Source: DASUBN01 sp035691665
Lineage (GTDB): Bacteria; Pseudomonadota; Gammaproteobacteria; Natronospirales; REEB76
DNA: 54,295 nucleotides
Assembly: GCA_035691665.1 (NCBI GenBank)
Contig: DASSIS010000116.1
Location: 1-54,295, forward strand
Direction: 5' to 3'
In this document: piece after piece, positions 15,960-23,798 of the stretch
Numbering within the stretch: position 1 is the first letter of the stretch
Layout of the letters: the number at the start of each line of letters is the position of its first letter
Position numbers and translations under genes: made by a program
Notes under the pieces: generated by a model
The model's input: the letters and a program-made list of their open reading frames with translations, nothing else
What the model was told of the DNA's origin: nothing
Databases searched by the model: none

Positions 15960-17000
15960 TCAGTGCAGGGTCTCTTCCACCACGATCTGCGGCAGGTCTA
16001 TATCGAGGTCGATGGGGTCCGCCAGCTCATTGATACCCCACTGGGAGCTGATCTCCTCTTCGCTGTAGCGGGAGAGATCAAACAGGGGGCGGGGCTTCTC
16101 GAACTTGCCCTCCTCGTCGCACACCTGCAGCACCTTCGGTTTCAAGCGCGCGCTCGGATTGGAGGCGATCACCATCACATAGGCCCCGGAGTTCAGCGTC
16201 ACCAGGCTGCCGATGGGATAGATGCCGAGACAGCGGATGAGCTCTTCCACCAACTCGCTGCCGTACTCTTCCCCGGAGTCGTTGTGCAGCAGCTGCAATG
16301 CCGCGGTGGGGGTCATGGGTTGGCGGTAACCGTAACCGCCGGTGAGGCTGTCGTAGGCATCCACCAAGGCTACCATGCGCGCCAGCTCCGGCACGCTGGC
16401 ACCTTCCAGCCCGAGGGGATACCCGTTACCGTCCGTCCGTTCGTGGTGGTAGCGCACGATGTCGAGCACGTTGCTGGTGAGTTGCCCGGTGGCTTGCAAG
16501 GCAGCGTAGCCGTCGTCGGCGTGCTTGCGCACCACGGCGCGCTCTTCGTCGGTGAGCTTCGCGGTCTTGACGAGCATCAGCGGCGGGATACGGGTCTTGC
16601 CGAGATCGTGGAGGATGCCGCCGAGGCCGAGCGCCATGAGCTCACCGCGGTTCACGCCGAGATGTTGACCGAGATGCATGGCGAGCACGGCGGTGTTGAA
16701 GCTGTGGCAGGCATCGTGTTCCTGGGGTATCTGCAGGTTGGTGACGAGCAGCAGCGAGTTCGGGCTCTCGGCCATGGCGTGGTGGATGTCGGAGACCATG
16801 TCCTTGAGCGGATCCACGTCGAGCGTCCGCCCGGCATAGCAATCGCGGAACACCAGATTGAGGCAGCCGCGGGCGCGCGCGTGCAAGCGCGCCGCTTGTT
16901 TCAGCTCGCTGGTGAAGTCGGCTTTGGATTTGCGCTCCTTCTCGAGCGCATTGCGTATGAACGTGGTGGTGTCGTTCGGATTGAAAGCTTCTTTCGCCAT
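15960..17000 (-). CDS. HD-GYP domain c-di-GMP phosphodiesterase
   Basis: A second HD-GYP protein of 346 residues. It has no DUF3391; a short helical N-terminal part (1-90) leads into the HD-GYP core with H131-D132 and HHERTDGNGYPLGL (185-198), so activity is likely. It shares with the preceding protein the ECLGIYPIGSLV-like region (here IRCLGIYPIGSLV) and a C-terminal domain containing ASNPSARLKP and QWGI, which indicates an old tandem duplication. It lies 205 bases upstream of the first copy on the same strand. Confidence 0.9.
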   Translation of the reverse strand: MAKEAFNPNDTTTFIRNALEKERKSKADFTSELKQAARLHARARGCLNLVFRDCYAGRTLDVDPLKDMVSDIHHAMAESPNSLLLVTNLQIPQEHDACHSFNTAVLAMHLGQHLGVNRGELMALGLGGILHDLGKTRIPPLMLVKTAKLTDEERAVVRKHADDGYAALQATGQLTSNVLDIVRYHHERTDGNGYPLGLEGASVPELARMVALVDAYDSLTGGYGYRQPMTPTAALQLLHNDSGEEYGSELVEELIRCLGIYPIGSLVTLNSGAYVMVIASNPSARLKPKVLQVCDEEGKFEKPRPLFDLSRYSEEEISSQWGINELADPIDLDIDLPQIVVEETLH

Positions 17001-17251
17001 GCCCGCCCCTGCAGCTGCCCTGAACTGCCGGCACGGGAAGTACGCAACCTTGCGTGAATATGTAAGACCTTCGATCCAGCCCTCCGGGGCAGCTCCCCAT
17101 CGGAGCCGTGGTCCCTACCCCATCCCTGTGCCGGTCCCCGCCGGTAAACCCGAGACTGAGTTTACACCGCGCTAAGCCTGCGCTCGGCACCTCAGGCCAC
17201 CTGCAATTGCTTCGCACACAAGGTATTTCTGGACTGAGTTCAGGACTGCGC

Positions 17252-18535
17252 TCAGCGTGCGTAACGCCCGTAGTCGAGCCCCTTAAGATCGATCTCAGGT
17301 CTTCGCCCTGTCACGAGGTCAGCCACCACGCGACCGGAACCGGCCGCCAGGGTCCAGCCCAGGGGGCCATGACCGGTGTTGAGGAAGAGGTTCTCGAGAG
17401 GTGTGGCACCCAACACCGGCGGGCCGTCGGCGGTCATGGGTCTCAAGCCTGCCCAATGCTCCACCTGGGTGGCATCCACCTGGGCCGCGAGCGCCGGCAC
17501 CAGGGCCAGGGCGCGTCTCAGGATGCTGGCGCCGCGTCGCGGGTTCAAGGACGTATCGAAACCGTTGAACTCCGCTGTACCGGCGATGCGCAGGCGCGCC
17601 CCCATGGGTGTGAGCACGGTCTTCTGCTCGAAGTCCACCAGCGGCACGCCGAGAGGCCGCGCCCACTTCGCCGCCGTCACGGTGATGGAATAGCCCTTCA
17701 CCGGGTACATCGGCAGCGTGAATCCGGCGGAGGCCAGCAGCGCAGGCGAGGCGTTTCCGGCGGCCAACACATAGCTCTCCGCTTGCAGCTCGCCGTCACG
17801 GGTGACGGCGGCCCCGATGCGCTTGAAATCGCCTCGCAGGCCTGTCACTTCGATGCCGTAGCGGAACTCGACGCCTGCTGCGCGCGCCTTTCGCTCGAGC
17901 TGCCGGGTGAATGCCTGCGCGTCACCGCTCGCGTCTTTCGGATAATGGATCGCGCCAGCGAGCTGGCCCTGCACCGGCTCCAGCAACGGCTCGAGCCGCG
18001 CCGCCTCCGCCGGACTCAAGGCGCGATAACTTAGCCCTTGGGGCGATAGCGCCTCAGCGAGCGCCACGGAGCGCTCGAAAGCGGATCCATCCCTGAATAC
18101 CTTGAGCGTGCCGGCGTTCAGGGAGTCGTATTCGAGCCGCAACTGCTCCCGAAGCGACGTGAGGCAGTCGGCGCTGTAGAGACCGAGCCTGAGGTTCGCT
18201 TCCGTGGCACGCCACCAGGGTGCGGCGCGCGAAGCCAGCAGGAACCTGAGCCCCCAGCGCCACATCCCGGGAAGGGCGCGCAGGCGTAGCAGCAAGGGCG
18301 AGTCCTCGCGCCCGAGCCACCTGATCAGATGGGCCAGCGTGCCCGGTCCGTTCCAGGGATCGGATTGGCTAGGCGTCACGAGCCCGCCGTTGGCATAGCT
18401 GGTCTCCAATGCCGCAGCCTCGCGCCGCTCCAGCAGCGTGACCGCCACGCCACGTTCCGCCAGATACCAGGCGGTGGTGACGCCAATAAGGCCACCACCG
18501 ATGACGAGCGCGCTGCGCGACGGTTTAGAGTTCAT
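17252..18535 (-). CDS. D-amino-acid dehydrogenase-like FAD oxidoreductase (DadA family)
   Basis: A flavin-dependent amine oxidoreductase of the DAO family, 427 residues from ATG 18535. The N-terminal dinucleotide-binding fold VIGGGLIGVTTAWYLAERG (11-29) is complete. Family-type regions follow, including TSYANGGLVTPSQSDPWNGP and the C-terminal LNTGHGPLGWTLAAGSGR with FAD contacts. It most resembles the DadA small-subunit type that oxidises D-amino acids and feeds the respiratory chain; the exact substrate is inferred. Its start overlaps the stop of the cardiolipin synthase gene by ATGA, an odd pairing with no evident metabolic logic. Confidence 0.85.
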   Translation of the reverse strand: MNSKPSRSALVIGGGLIGVTTAWYLAERGVAVTLLERREAAALETSYANGGLVTPSQSDPWNGPGTLAHLIRWLGREDSPLLLRLRALPGMWRWGLRFLLASRAAPWWRATEANLRLGLYSADCLTSLREQLRLEYDSLNAGTLKVFRDGSAFERSVALAEALSPQGLSYRALSPAEAARLEPLLEPVQGQLAGAIHYPKDASGDAQAFTRQLERKARAAGVEFRYGIEVTGLRGDFKRIGAAVTRDGELQAESYVLAAGNASPALLASAGFTLPMYPVKGYSITVTAAKWARPLGVPLVDFEQKTVLTPMGARLRIAGTAEFNGFDTSLNPRRGASILRRALALVPALAAQVDATQVEHWAGLRPMTADGPPVLGATPLENLFLNTGHGPLGWTLAAGSGRVVADLVTGRRPEIDLKGLDYGRYAR

Positions 18536-19635
18536 AGCCAATGTCGGCCCGCCCAGGCGATGACCTCCAGCAGCCGGAGCCACCAGGAACGACGCGCCCA
18601 ACGCCGCGGTTTCACCTGCTCCGATTCCTTGAGATCCTGCCGGAACTGCCGTTCCAGGGTCCGCGCCAGAGGCAGATCCTGGCTCGCCAGGTTAAGTTCG
18701 TAGTTCAGGAAGAAGCTGCGGTAATCCAGGTTGGCGGTGCCCACGCTGCTCCAATCCCTGTCTACCACCAAGGTCTTCGCATGTAGCATGCGTGGCAGGT
18801 ATTCATGGATATGCACCCCCGCCGCCAATAGGTTGGCATAGGCTGCATACGCCGCCCACTGGGCCAGCCACTCGTTGCTCTTGCTTGGCACCAGCAAGCG
18901 CACATCCACTCCCCGTTGGGCGGCGCGCATCAGGCCGCGCCGGGTACGGTAGTCCGGCACGAGATACGGGGTGGTGAGGTGGATGCTCTTCCTGGCTGTG
19001 GCAAAGCGGGCCGTGAACAGGCTATGCAGGAACTGCCGGCCGCGACGGGAATAGTTGGTGATGAGCTCGTTGCCCCCGGAGCTGATGGTCACGGGGCTCT
19101 GACGCTGTCGGCGCTGCCAGAAAGCATCGAACAAAGCTTCCAGATCCCTTGCCATGGTGCCGACCACTTCCAGGTGGGTGTCGCGCCAACGCGCCTCCCC
19201 ATAGAGCCGGCGGGAATTCTCCCGGTGGATGTTGAAGCCGCCGAAGAACCCCGTCTTCCCGTCCACCACCAGGAGCTTCCGGTGATTGCGCCGGTTGTAA
19301 CGCAGCGGAGCCCGCCAGCTCCAGCGATGGAACCAATGGAACTGGACCCCTGCCTGCACCAAGGCCTTCTGTACCGCCCGCGGCCCCCAGAAGAAGGAGC
19401 CGGCGGCATCCAGGTGCACCTGCACCGTGACGCCCTGGACGGCCCGCTCACCGAGTGCGGCGATGAAACGCCGGCCGACCTCGTCGTCCGCGAAGATATA
19501 GCTCTCGAGCTTGATACTGTGCCGCGCCGTGCGGATCGTCGCCAGCATGGCCGCGTACAGACGGTCCCCCTCCGTGTAGACCCGGAGACGGCCTGTGCGC
19601 TGCGCTTTTGGTGTGGTTTTGGCGCGTATCGCCAT
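18532..19635 (-). CDS. clsB: Phospholipase D-family cardiolipin synthase B-like protein
   Basis: A 367-residue PLD-superfamily enzyme with two HKD motifs: H118-R-K120-x4-D125 and H285-A-K287-x4-D292, each followed by the G-G/G-T and asparagine elements (FFGGFNIHREN, SVGTANLDYRS). There are no N-terminal membrane spans, as in the ClsB type. It likely condenses phosphatidylglycerol to cardiolipin; related phospholipid transphosphatidylation is possible. It is divergent from an EEP-family gene. In E. coli the ClsB and EEP homologues (ybhO and ybhP) are neighbours, which supports the assignment. Confidence 0.88.
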   Translation of the reverse strand: MAIRAKTTPKAQRTGRLRVYTEGDRLYAAMLATIRTARHSIKLESYIFADDEVGRRFIAALGERAVQGVTVQVHLDAAGSFFWGPRAVQKALVQAGVQFHWFHRWSWRAPLRYNRRNHRKLLVVDGKTGFFGGFNIHRENSRRLYGEARWRDTHLEVVGTMARDLEALFDAFWQRRQRQSPVTISSGGNELITNYSRRGRQFLHSLFTARFATARKSIHLTTPYLVPDYRTRRGLMRAAQRGVDVRLLVPSKSNEWLAQWAAYAAYANLLAAGVHIHEYLPRMLHAKTLVVDRDWSSVGTANLDYRSFFLNYELNLASQDLPLARTLERQFRQDLKESEQVKPRRWARRSWWLRLLEVIAWAGRHWL

Positions 19636-19689
19636 GGAACGGGGACGGACTGGTATAGTGTTGGACAGATTCTAACCTCCTGTACGCGC

Positions 19690-20433
19690 TTGCGACTGCT
19701 GCTCTACAACATCCGCTACGCCACGGGCGCAGGTGCGAGGTTCCATCTTCCGGTGCCGGGTGCCGGCTACTTGCGCAACACCAGCCGCAACCTGGCGCGC
19801 ATCACCGATTTCATCCGCTCCCAGTCCCCCGACATCGCCGGCCTGGTGGAAGTGGATCTGGGTTCGGTACGCGCCTCTGCCGTCAACCAGGCGGAAGCCA
19901 TCGCCCATGCCCTGGGTCACGCGCCGGGTTATCAGAACAAGTACGGCCTGCGATCGCTCAACCAGCGGCTGCCTATCGTGCGCAAGCAGGGCAATGCCTT
20001 CCTAACCCGATACCCGGAGGCGATACAGCGCTGCCATTATTTTGACCTGGGCATCAAGCGGCTTATCATGGAACTGGAATTGGAGCGGGTGCGCCTGTTC
20101 CTCGTGCATCTCTCGCTCCGGCACAGCCATAGGCACCATCAGATGCACCATCTCCTCTCCCTGATCAAGGACTCCCACAAACCGGTGGTCGTGGCCGGGG
20201 ACTTCAACACCCTCCACGGTGACCATGAGATCCGGCATTTCCAGGAGACCGCGGGCCTGACCAGCGCCAATGCCGGCAACCTGCCTTCCTGGCCGAGCAA
20301 TCGCCCCAGCCGGCAGCTGGATTTCATCCTCTACGGCCCTGGTATCGAAGTGACGCGCTTCGAGCTGCCCCAAGTGCGCTATTCCGACCACCTGCCCCTG
20401 GTCTGTGATTTCGAAGTACGGAGGACGCATTGA
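19690..20433 (+). CDS. Endonuclease/exonuclease/phosphatase family protein (YbhP-like)
   Basis: A metal-dependent hydrolase of the EEP superfamily, 247 residues if TTG 19690 is the start. Active-site elements are visible: YNIRY near the N-terminus, E54 (GLVEVDLG), D171-F-N173 (VAGDFNTLHGD) and the terminal S232-D233-H234. The frame is open upstream, and no clear ribosome site precedes the TTG, so the start is uncertain. No signal peptide is seen. The substrate could be a phospholipid headgroup or nucleic acid; the ClsB neighbour favours lipid. The next gene starts immediately after its stop. Confidence 0.82.
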   Translation: MRLLLYNIRYATGAGARFHLPVPGAGYLRNTSRNLARITDFIRSQSPDIAGLVEVDLGSVRASAVNQAEAIAHALGHAPGYQNKYGLRSLNQRLPIVRKQGNAFLTRYPEAIQRCHYFDLGIKRLIMELELERVRLFLVHLSLRHSHRHHQMHHLLSLIKDSHKPVVVAGDFNTLHGDHEIRHFQETAGLTSANAGNLPSWPSNRPSRQLDFILYGPGIEVTRFELPQVRYSDHLPLVCDFEVRRTH

Positions 20434-21141
20434 ATGAGCTGGCAGGCCTTCACCGGCTACCTGATGCTGGTAGCAGCAGCGGCTCCCCTCTTGCTGCAGG
20501 CGCGCAAGCTGGGCCGGCGCCTGCTGTCCCGCTTCGTGCACATGGAGCAGGCCTGGCTGTCCTGGATGGAATTCGGGCCACTCGGCGACAAGGAACGTGC
20601 CCGGCGGCTGGGGCTGCTCGAACACCTCAATGAAGCCGTGCGCAGCTCGGTACACAGCAACCTGCTGGAGTTCGAGGCAATGCTCAAGGCCGACAAGTCC
20701 CCTTTATTGATGTTGCGACGCGAACTCATGGACAGCGTGGACAGGCGCCTGCTCAACCTGGAGATCCTGCAACTGCCTCCGGAAGTCCGGCAACGGTTGC
20801 GCGCCCAGAGCAGCGACATGCTGCAGAGCGACGAGGAAGCGAGCACCTACATCGCTGCCAACGAGGTGCGCATGGCCGTGTTGCGGGAATATGCCGCCCG
20901 CCGCTTCGGGGACCGGGCGGACGGGGACTGGTTCGACGTCTACGAGAAAGCCTCCCGCCTGAAGCAGCGTGGCGCCCGCAACTTCATCCAGCGCACCCTG
21001 AACGGCACCCAGACCGGGGCCGACGATGCCCGCTACCAGGATATGACGCGGGTGGATCAGGAGATCCGGACGCGGCTCTTGAGAGTGCCCGCCGGGACCC
21101 GCTTCGAGGGGCTCAACCCCGGCAAACCCGCCACGGAATGA
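20434..21141 (+). CDS. Membrane-anchored protein of unknown function
   Basis: I do not recognise a family. The 235-residue product has one N-terminal membrane segment (about 5-22, GYLMLVAAAAPLLLQ). It is followed by a charged, helix-rich cytoplasmic region with Arg and Glu abundance (ERARRLGLLEHLNEAVR, LMDSVDRRLLNLEILQLPPE) and an ill-ordered C-terminus. Its ATG directly abuts the EEP gene stop with no gap, which implies coupled translation and a shared task. The codon pattern is like its neighbours. Confidence 0.7.
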   Translation: MSWQAFTGYLMLVAAAAPLLLQARKLGRRLLSRFVHMEQAWLSWMEFGPLGDKERARRLGLLEHLNEAVRSSVHSNLLEFEAMLKADKSPLLMLRRELMDSVDRRLLNLEILQLPPEVRQRLRAQSSDMLQSDEEASTYIAANEVRMAVLREYAARRFGDRADGDWFDVYEKASRLKQRGARNFIQRTLNGTQTGADDARYQDMTRVDQEIRTRLLRVPAGTRFEGLNPGKPATE

Positions 21142-21158
21142 AAACCCGGCACCCAGCC

Positions 21159-21187
21159 TTGCGACCTTCCCCGCCCGTTCCTATGAT
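21159..21187 (+). promoter_or_regulatory. Candidate sigma-70 promoter of the fadJ-like gene
   Basis: A -35 TTGCGA (21159-21164), an exact 17-base spacer and a -10 TATGAT (21182-21187) lie about 48 bases before the start codon. Hexamer match and spacing are both good. A second AT-rich stretch (CTATATATGATG) follows at about 21207-21217. Confidence 0.6.
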
Positions 21188-21234
21188 GGCTGTATCGCCC
21201 CTCAACTATATATGATGATCCAACGGAGCACCCT

Positions 21235-23280
21235 ATGGCCGAGAATCCCAACCAGAAGAACTGGCGCATTGAACAGGACGGGGACGGCATCGCCTGGCTG
21301 TGCTTCGACAAGGCCGACGCCAGCACCAATGTGCTCTCGGGCCACATCATGCAAGAGTTGGGCGAGCGGCTGGCGGAGGTAGAGAAGGCCAAACCCAAGG
21401 GCATCGTGATCTATTCCGGCAAGAAATCCGGGTTCATCGCCGGCGCCGATATCAAGGAATTCACCGGCCTCAAGACCTCGGATGACGCTTTCAAGCTCAT
21501 CCGCGGCGGCCAGTTGGTGCTGGAGCAGCTCGAGAAGCTCCCCTTCCCCACCGCCGTCATCATCCAGGGATTCTGCCTGGGCGGCGGCATGGAGCTCTCC
21601 CTCGCTGCCCGCTACCGCGTGGCAGTGGATGACGACAAGTTGAACCTGGGCCTGCCGGAAGTGAAGCTCGGCATCCACCCGGGCTTCGGCGGCACGGTGC
21701 GTTCGACACGCCTCGTGGGTGTGCTGCCCGCCATGAGCTTCATGCTGACCGGGCGCAGCGTGCGCGGCCGTGAGGCCCGCGCCATCGGCCTGGTGGACGC
21801 CCTGGTGAAAGAAGCGGACGCGCGCGAGACCGCCAAACGTCTGGTGCTAGCAGGTCGCCCCAAGCGCCAAGCGCCCTTCCTGCAGAAGCTGTTGGCCTTC
21901 GCCCCTGTCCGGCCCTTGATTGCCGGCGTGCTGGTGAAACAAGTGGCTGCGAAGGTGCGGCGCGAGCATTATCCGGCACCCTACGCCATCATCGACCTGT
22001 GGCAGCGTTACGCCGGCAGCGATGAGATGTATGTGCAGGAAGCCCACTCCATCGCGACGCTTATGCTCAACGATACCGCGCGTAACCTGGTGCGGGTCTT
22101 CCTGCTCACCGATCGCCTGAAGTCCTTGGGCAGGAAATCCGATCTCGATCTGAAGCACGTACATGTGGTGGGCGCCGGCACCATGGGTGGCGACATCGCC
22201 GCCTGGTGTGCGCTACGCGGCTATACCGTGACCCTCCAGGACCGTGAGGAGAAATACATCCAGCCGGCCCTGGCGCGTGCCCAGAAGCTCTTCGAGAAGA
22301 AGCTCAAAGGCGCCGACGTGCAGAACGCCTCCGGCCGCCTCAAGATGGACGTGGCCGGCGACGGCGCCAAGGACGCCGATGTGGCCATCGAAGCCATCTT
22401 CGAGGACGTGAATGCCAAGCAGGAGCTCTACAAACGCCTCGACGCCGTCATGGGTCCCGGCGAGGTGTTGGCCACGAACACCTCGAGCATCCGCCTCGAG
22501 ACCCTGCGCACGGTGCTCAAGCAGCCGACCCGGCTCGTGGGCCTGCATTTCTTCAACCCCGTGGCCAAGATGCCGCTGGTGGAGGTCATCCACGCCGACG
22601 ACACGCCCAAGGAAGTGGTGGCCAAGGCGCTGGCCTTCTGCCGACACATCGACAAGCTCGCGGTACCGGTGAAGAGCGCGCCCGGCTTCCTGGTGAACCG
22701 CATCCTCATGCCCTACATGATGGAAGCCATGCTGGCAGCCGACGACGGCGTGGCCCTGGAAGCCATCGACCAGGCGGCGCTGGATTACGGCATGCCCATG
22801 GGTCCGGCGGAGCTCGCCGACACCGTGGGCCTGGACGTGAGCCTGTCCGTGGCCAAGGTCTTCGCCAAGGAGTTCAACAAGAAGATCCCCGACAGCCTGG
22901 TGAAGCTCGTGGAAGCCAAGAAGCTCGGCCGCAAGACCGGCGAAGGTTTCTATAAATATAAGGACGGCAAGCCGGTGAAGGACCGGTCCAGGGCCAGGGG
23001 GGCCAGCCAGGACCTGCAGGACCGGCTCATCCTGCCCATGCTCAACGAGGCGGTGGCGGTGCTGCGGGAAGGCGTCGTGGCCGATACGGACCTGCTGGAT
23101 GCGGGCGTTATATTCGGCACCGGCTTCGCACCCTTCCGCGGCGGACCCATCAACTACATCCGCGCCACCGGCGCCGATCGCCTCCAGGCCCGGCTCCAGG
23201 ACATGGCGAAAATGCACGGCGACCGCTTCAAGCCGGACGCCGGTTGGGGCGCGGCGGCGCTCAGGGAACCCAAAGCATGA
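21235..23280 (+). CDS. fadJ: Bifunctional enoyl-CoA hydratase / 3-hydroxyacyl-CoA dehydrogenase
   Basis: A multifunctional beta-oxidation alpha subunit of 681 residues. The N-terminal crotonase domain has the oxyanion-hole stretch SGFIAGADIKEF and catalytic Glu120 (CLGGGMEL) and Glu142 (LPEVKLGIHPGFGG). The central NAD-binding site is GAGTMGG (313-319), and the dehydrogenase His438 is in LHFFNPVAKMPLVE. The C-terminal dehydrogenase halves include YMMEAMLAADDG. It is closer to FadJ than FadB in size. No thiolase (fadI/fadA) follows. Instead a thioesterase gene overlaps its stop by ATGA, so acyl-CoA pools are handled by the pair. Confidence 0.93.
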   Translation: MAENPNQKNWRIEQDGDGIAWLCFDKADASTNVLSGHIMQELGERLAEVEKAKPKGIVIYSGKKSGFIAGADIKEFTGLKTSDDAFKLIRGGQLVLEQLEKLPFPTAVIIQGFCLGGGMELSLAARYRVAVDDDKLNLGLPEVKLGIHPGFGGTVRSTRLVGVLPAMSFMLTGRSVRGREARAIGLVDALVKEADARETAKRLVLAGRPKRQAPFLQKLLAFAPVRPLIAGVLVKQVAAKVRREHYPAPYAIIDLWQRYAGSDEMYVQEAHSIATLMLNDTARNLVRVFLLTDRLKSLGRKSDLDLKHVHVVGAGTMGGDIAAWCALRGYTVTLQDREEKYIQPALARAQKLFEKKLKGADVQNASGRLKMDVAGDGAKDADVAIEAIFEDVNAKQELYKRLDAVMGPGEVLATNTSSIRLETLRTVLKQPTRLVGLHFFNPVAKMPLVEVIHADDTPKEVVAKALAFCRHIDKLAVPVKSAPGFLVNRILMPYMMEAMLAADDGVALEAIDQAALDYGMPMGPAELADTVGLDVSLSVAKVFAKEFNKKIPDSLVKLVEAKKLGRKTGEGFYKYKDGKPVKDRSRARGASQDLQDRLILPMLNEAVAVLREGVVADTDLLDAGVIFGTGFAPFRGGPINYIRATGADRLQARLQDMAKMHGDRFKPDAGWGAAALREPKA

Positions 23281-23678
23281 AGTTCGATACCATGCCCAAG
23301 GACCGGGAATCCGAAGTCCGGACCCTCGCCATGCCCAAGGACACCAACGGGCTGGGTGACATCTTCGGCGGCTGGATCATGTCGCACGCCGACATAGCCG
23401 GCGCCATCATCGCCTTCCGCCGGGCCGGTGGCCGGGTGGTCACCGTGGCGGTCAACGAATTCGTGTTCGTGAGCCCGGTGTACGTGGGCGACGTGGTGAG
23501 CTTCTACACCGACGTCTCCCGGGTGGGCAACACCTCCATCACCGTGGACGTGACAGTCTTCTCCCAGCGCAACGACGGTGAGCGGGAGACCACGGTGAAA
23601 GTGGCCACGGCGCAGCTCACCTACGTGCGTGTCGGGGCCAACCGCCGACCGATGCCCGTGGCCCGGCAGGCAAGCTGA
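23277..23678 (+). CDS. yciA: YciA-type acyl-CoA thioesterase
   Basis: A hotdog-fold hydrolase of acyl-CoA thioesters, 133 residues. It carries the conserved N24-GLGD-IFGGWIMSHAD stretch that holds the active-site Asn/Asp, then AVNEFVFVSPVYVGDVV typical of the YciA/ACOT branch. ATG 23277 overlaps the fadJ-like stop by 4 bases, so the two are co-translated. It would release CoA from acyl-CoA intermediates when beta-oxidation is saturated; that role is an inference from context. Confidence 0.92.
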   Translation: MKFDTMPKDRESEVRTLAMPKDTNGLGDIFGGWIMSHADIAGAIIAFRRAGGRVVTVAVNEFVFVSPVYVGDVVSFYTDVSRVGNTSITVDVTVFSQRNDGERETTVKVATAQLTYVRVGANRRPMPVARQAS

Positions 23679-23717
23679 TTCCCGGCCCGGCAGCCCGGCC
23701 AGGCGTCATAGGGGGTA

Positions 23718-23728
23718 TGCTAGAATTT
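23718..23728 (+). promoter_or_regulatory. Extended -10 promoter candidate for the cNMP/rhodanese gene
   Basis: TGC-TAGAAT within GGTATGCTAGAATTTC is an extended -10 element 70 bases before the start codon at 23799. There is no good -35, as extended -10 promoters can tolerate. The leader it would produce begins with the alternating hairpin segments at 23733-23765. Confidence 0.45.
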
Positions 23729-23732
23729 CACC

Positions 23733-23765
23733 CTCCCGGCGGACCGGGAGACGGGTTTCTCCCGG
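23733..23765 (+). promoter_or_regulatory. Leader with three alternately pairing segments
   Basis: CTCCCGG (23733-23739), CCGGGAG (23744-23750) and CTCCCGG (23759-23765) mean the middle segment can pair either upstream (loop CGGA) or downstream (loop ACGGGTTT), but not both. Such mutually exclusive hairpins are the basic architecture of attenuators and riboswitch expression platforms. No ligand domain or family was recognised. GGAG (23764-23767) is followed 9 bases later by TTG and a four-codon frame ending at TGA, a possible leader peptide. Confidence 0.4.
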
Positions 23766-23798
23766 AGAACAACAAGTTGCGCAAAGGCTGAAAGACGC

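Noticed and set aside
17144..17165. GTAAAC/GTTTAC dyad upstream of the second HD-GYP gene
   Set aside because: The 6-bp arms with a 10-base loop are short enough to occur by chance, and no linked regulator or promoter core is evident.
18916..19689. A long N-terminal extension of the EEP gene
   Set aside because: It runs antisense through the cardiolipin synthase and has no EEP-like residues before YNIRY, so the start was placed at TTG 19690.
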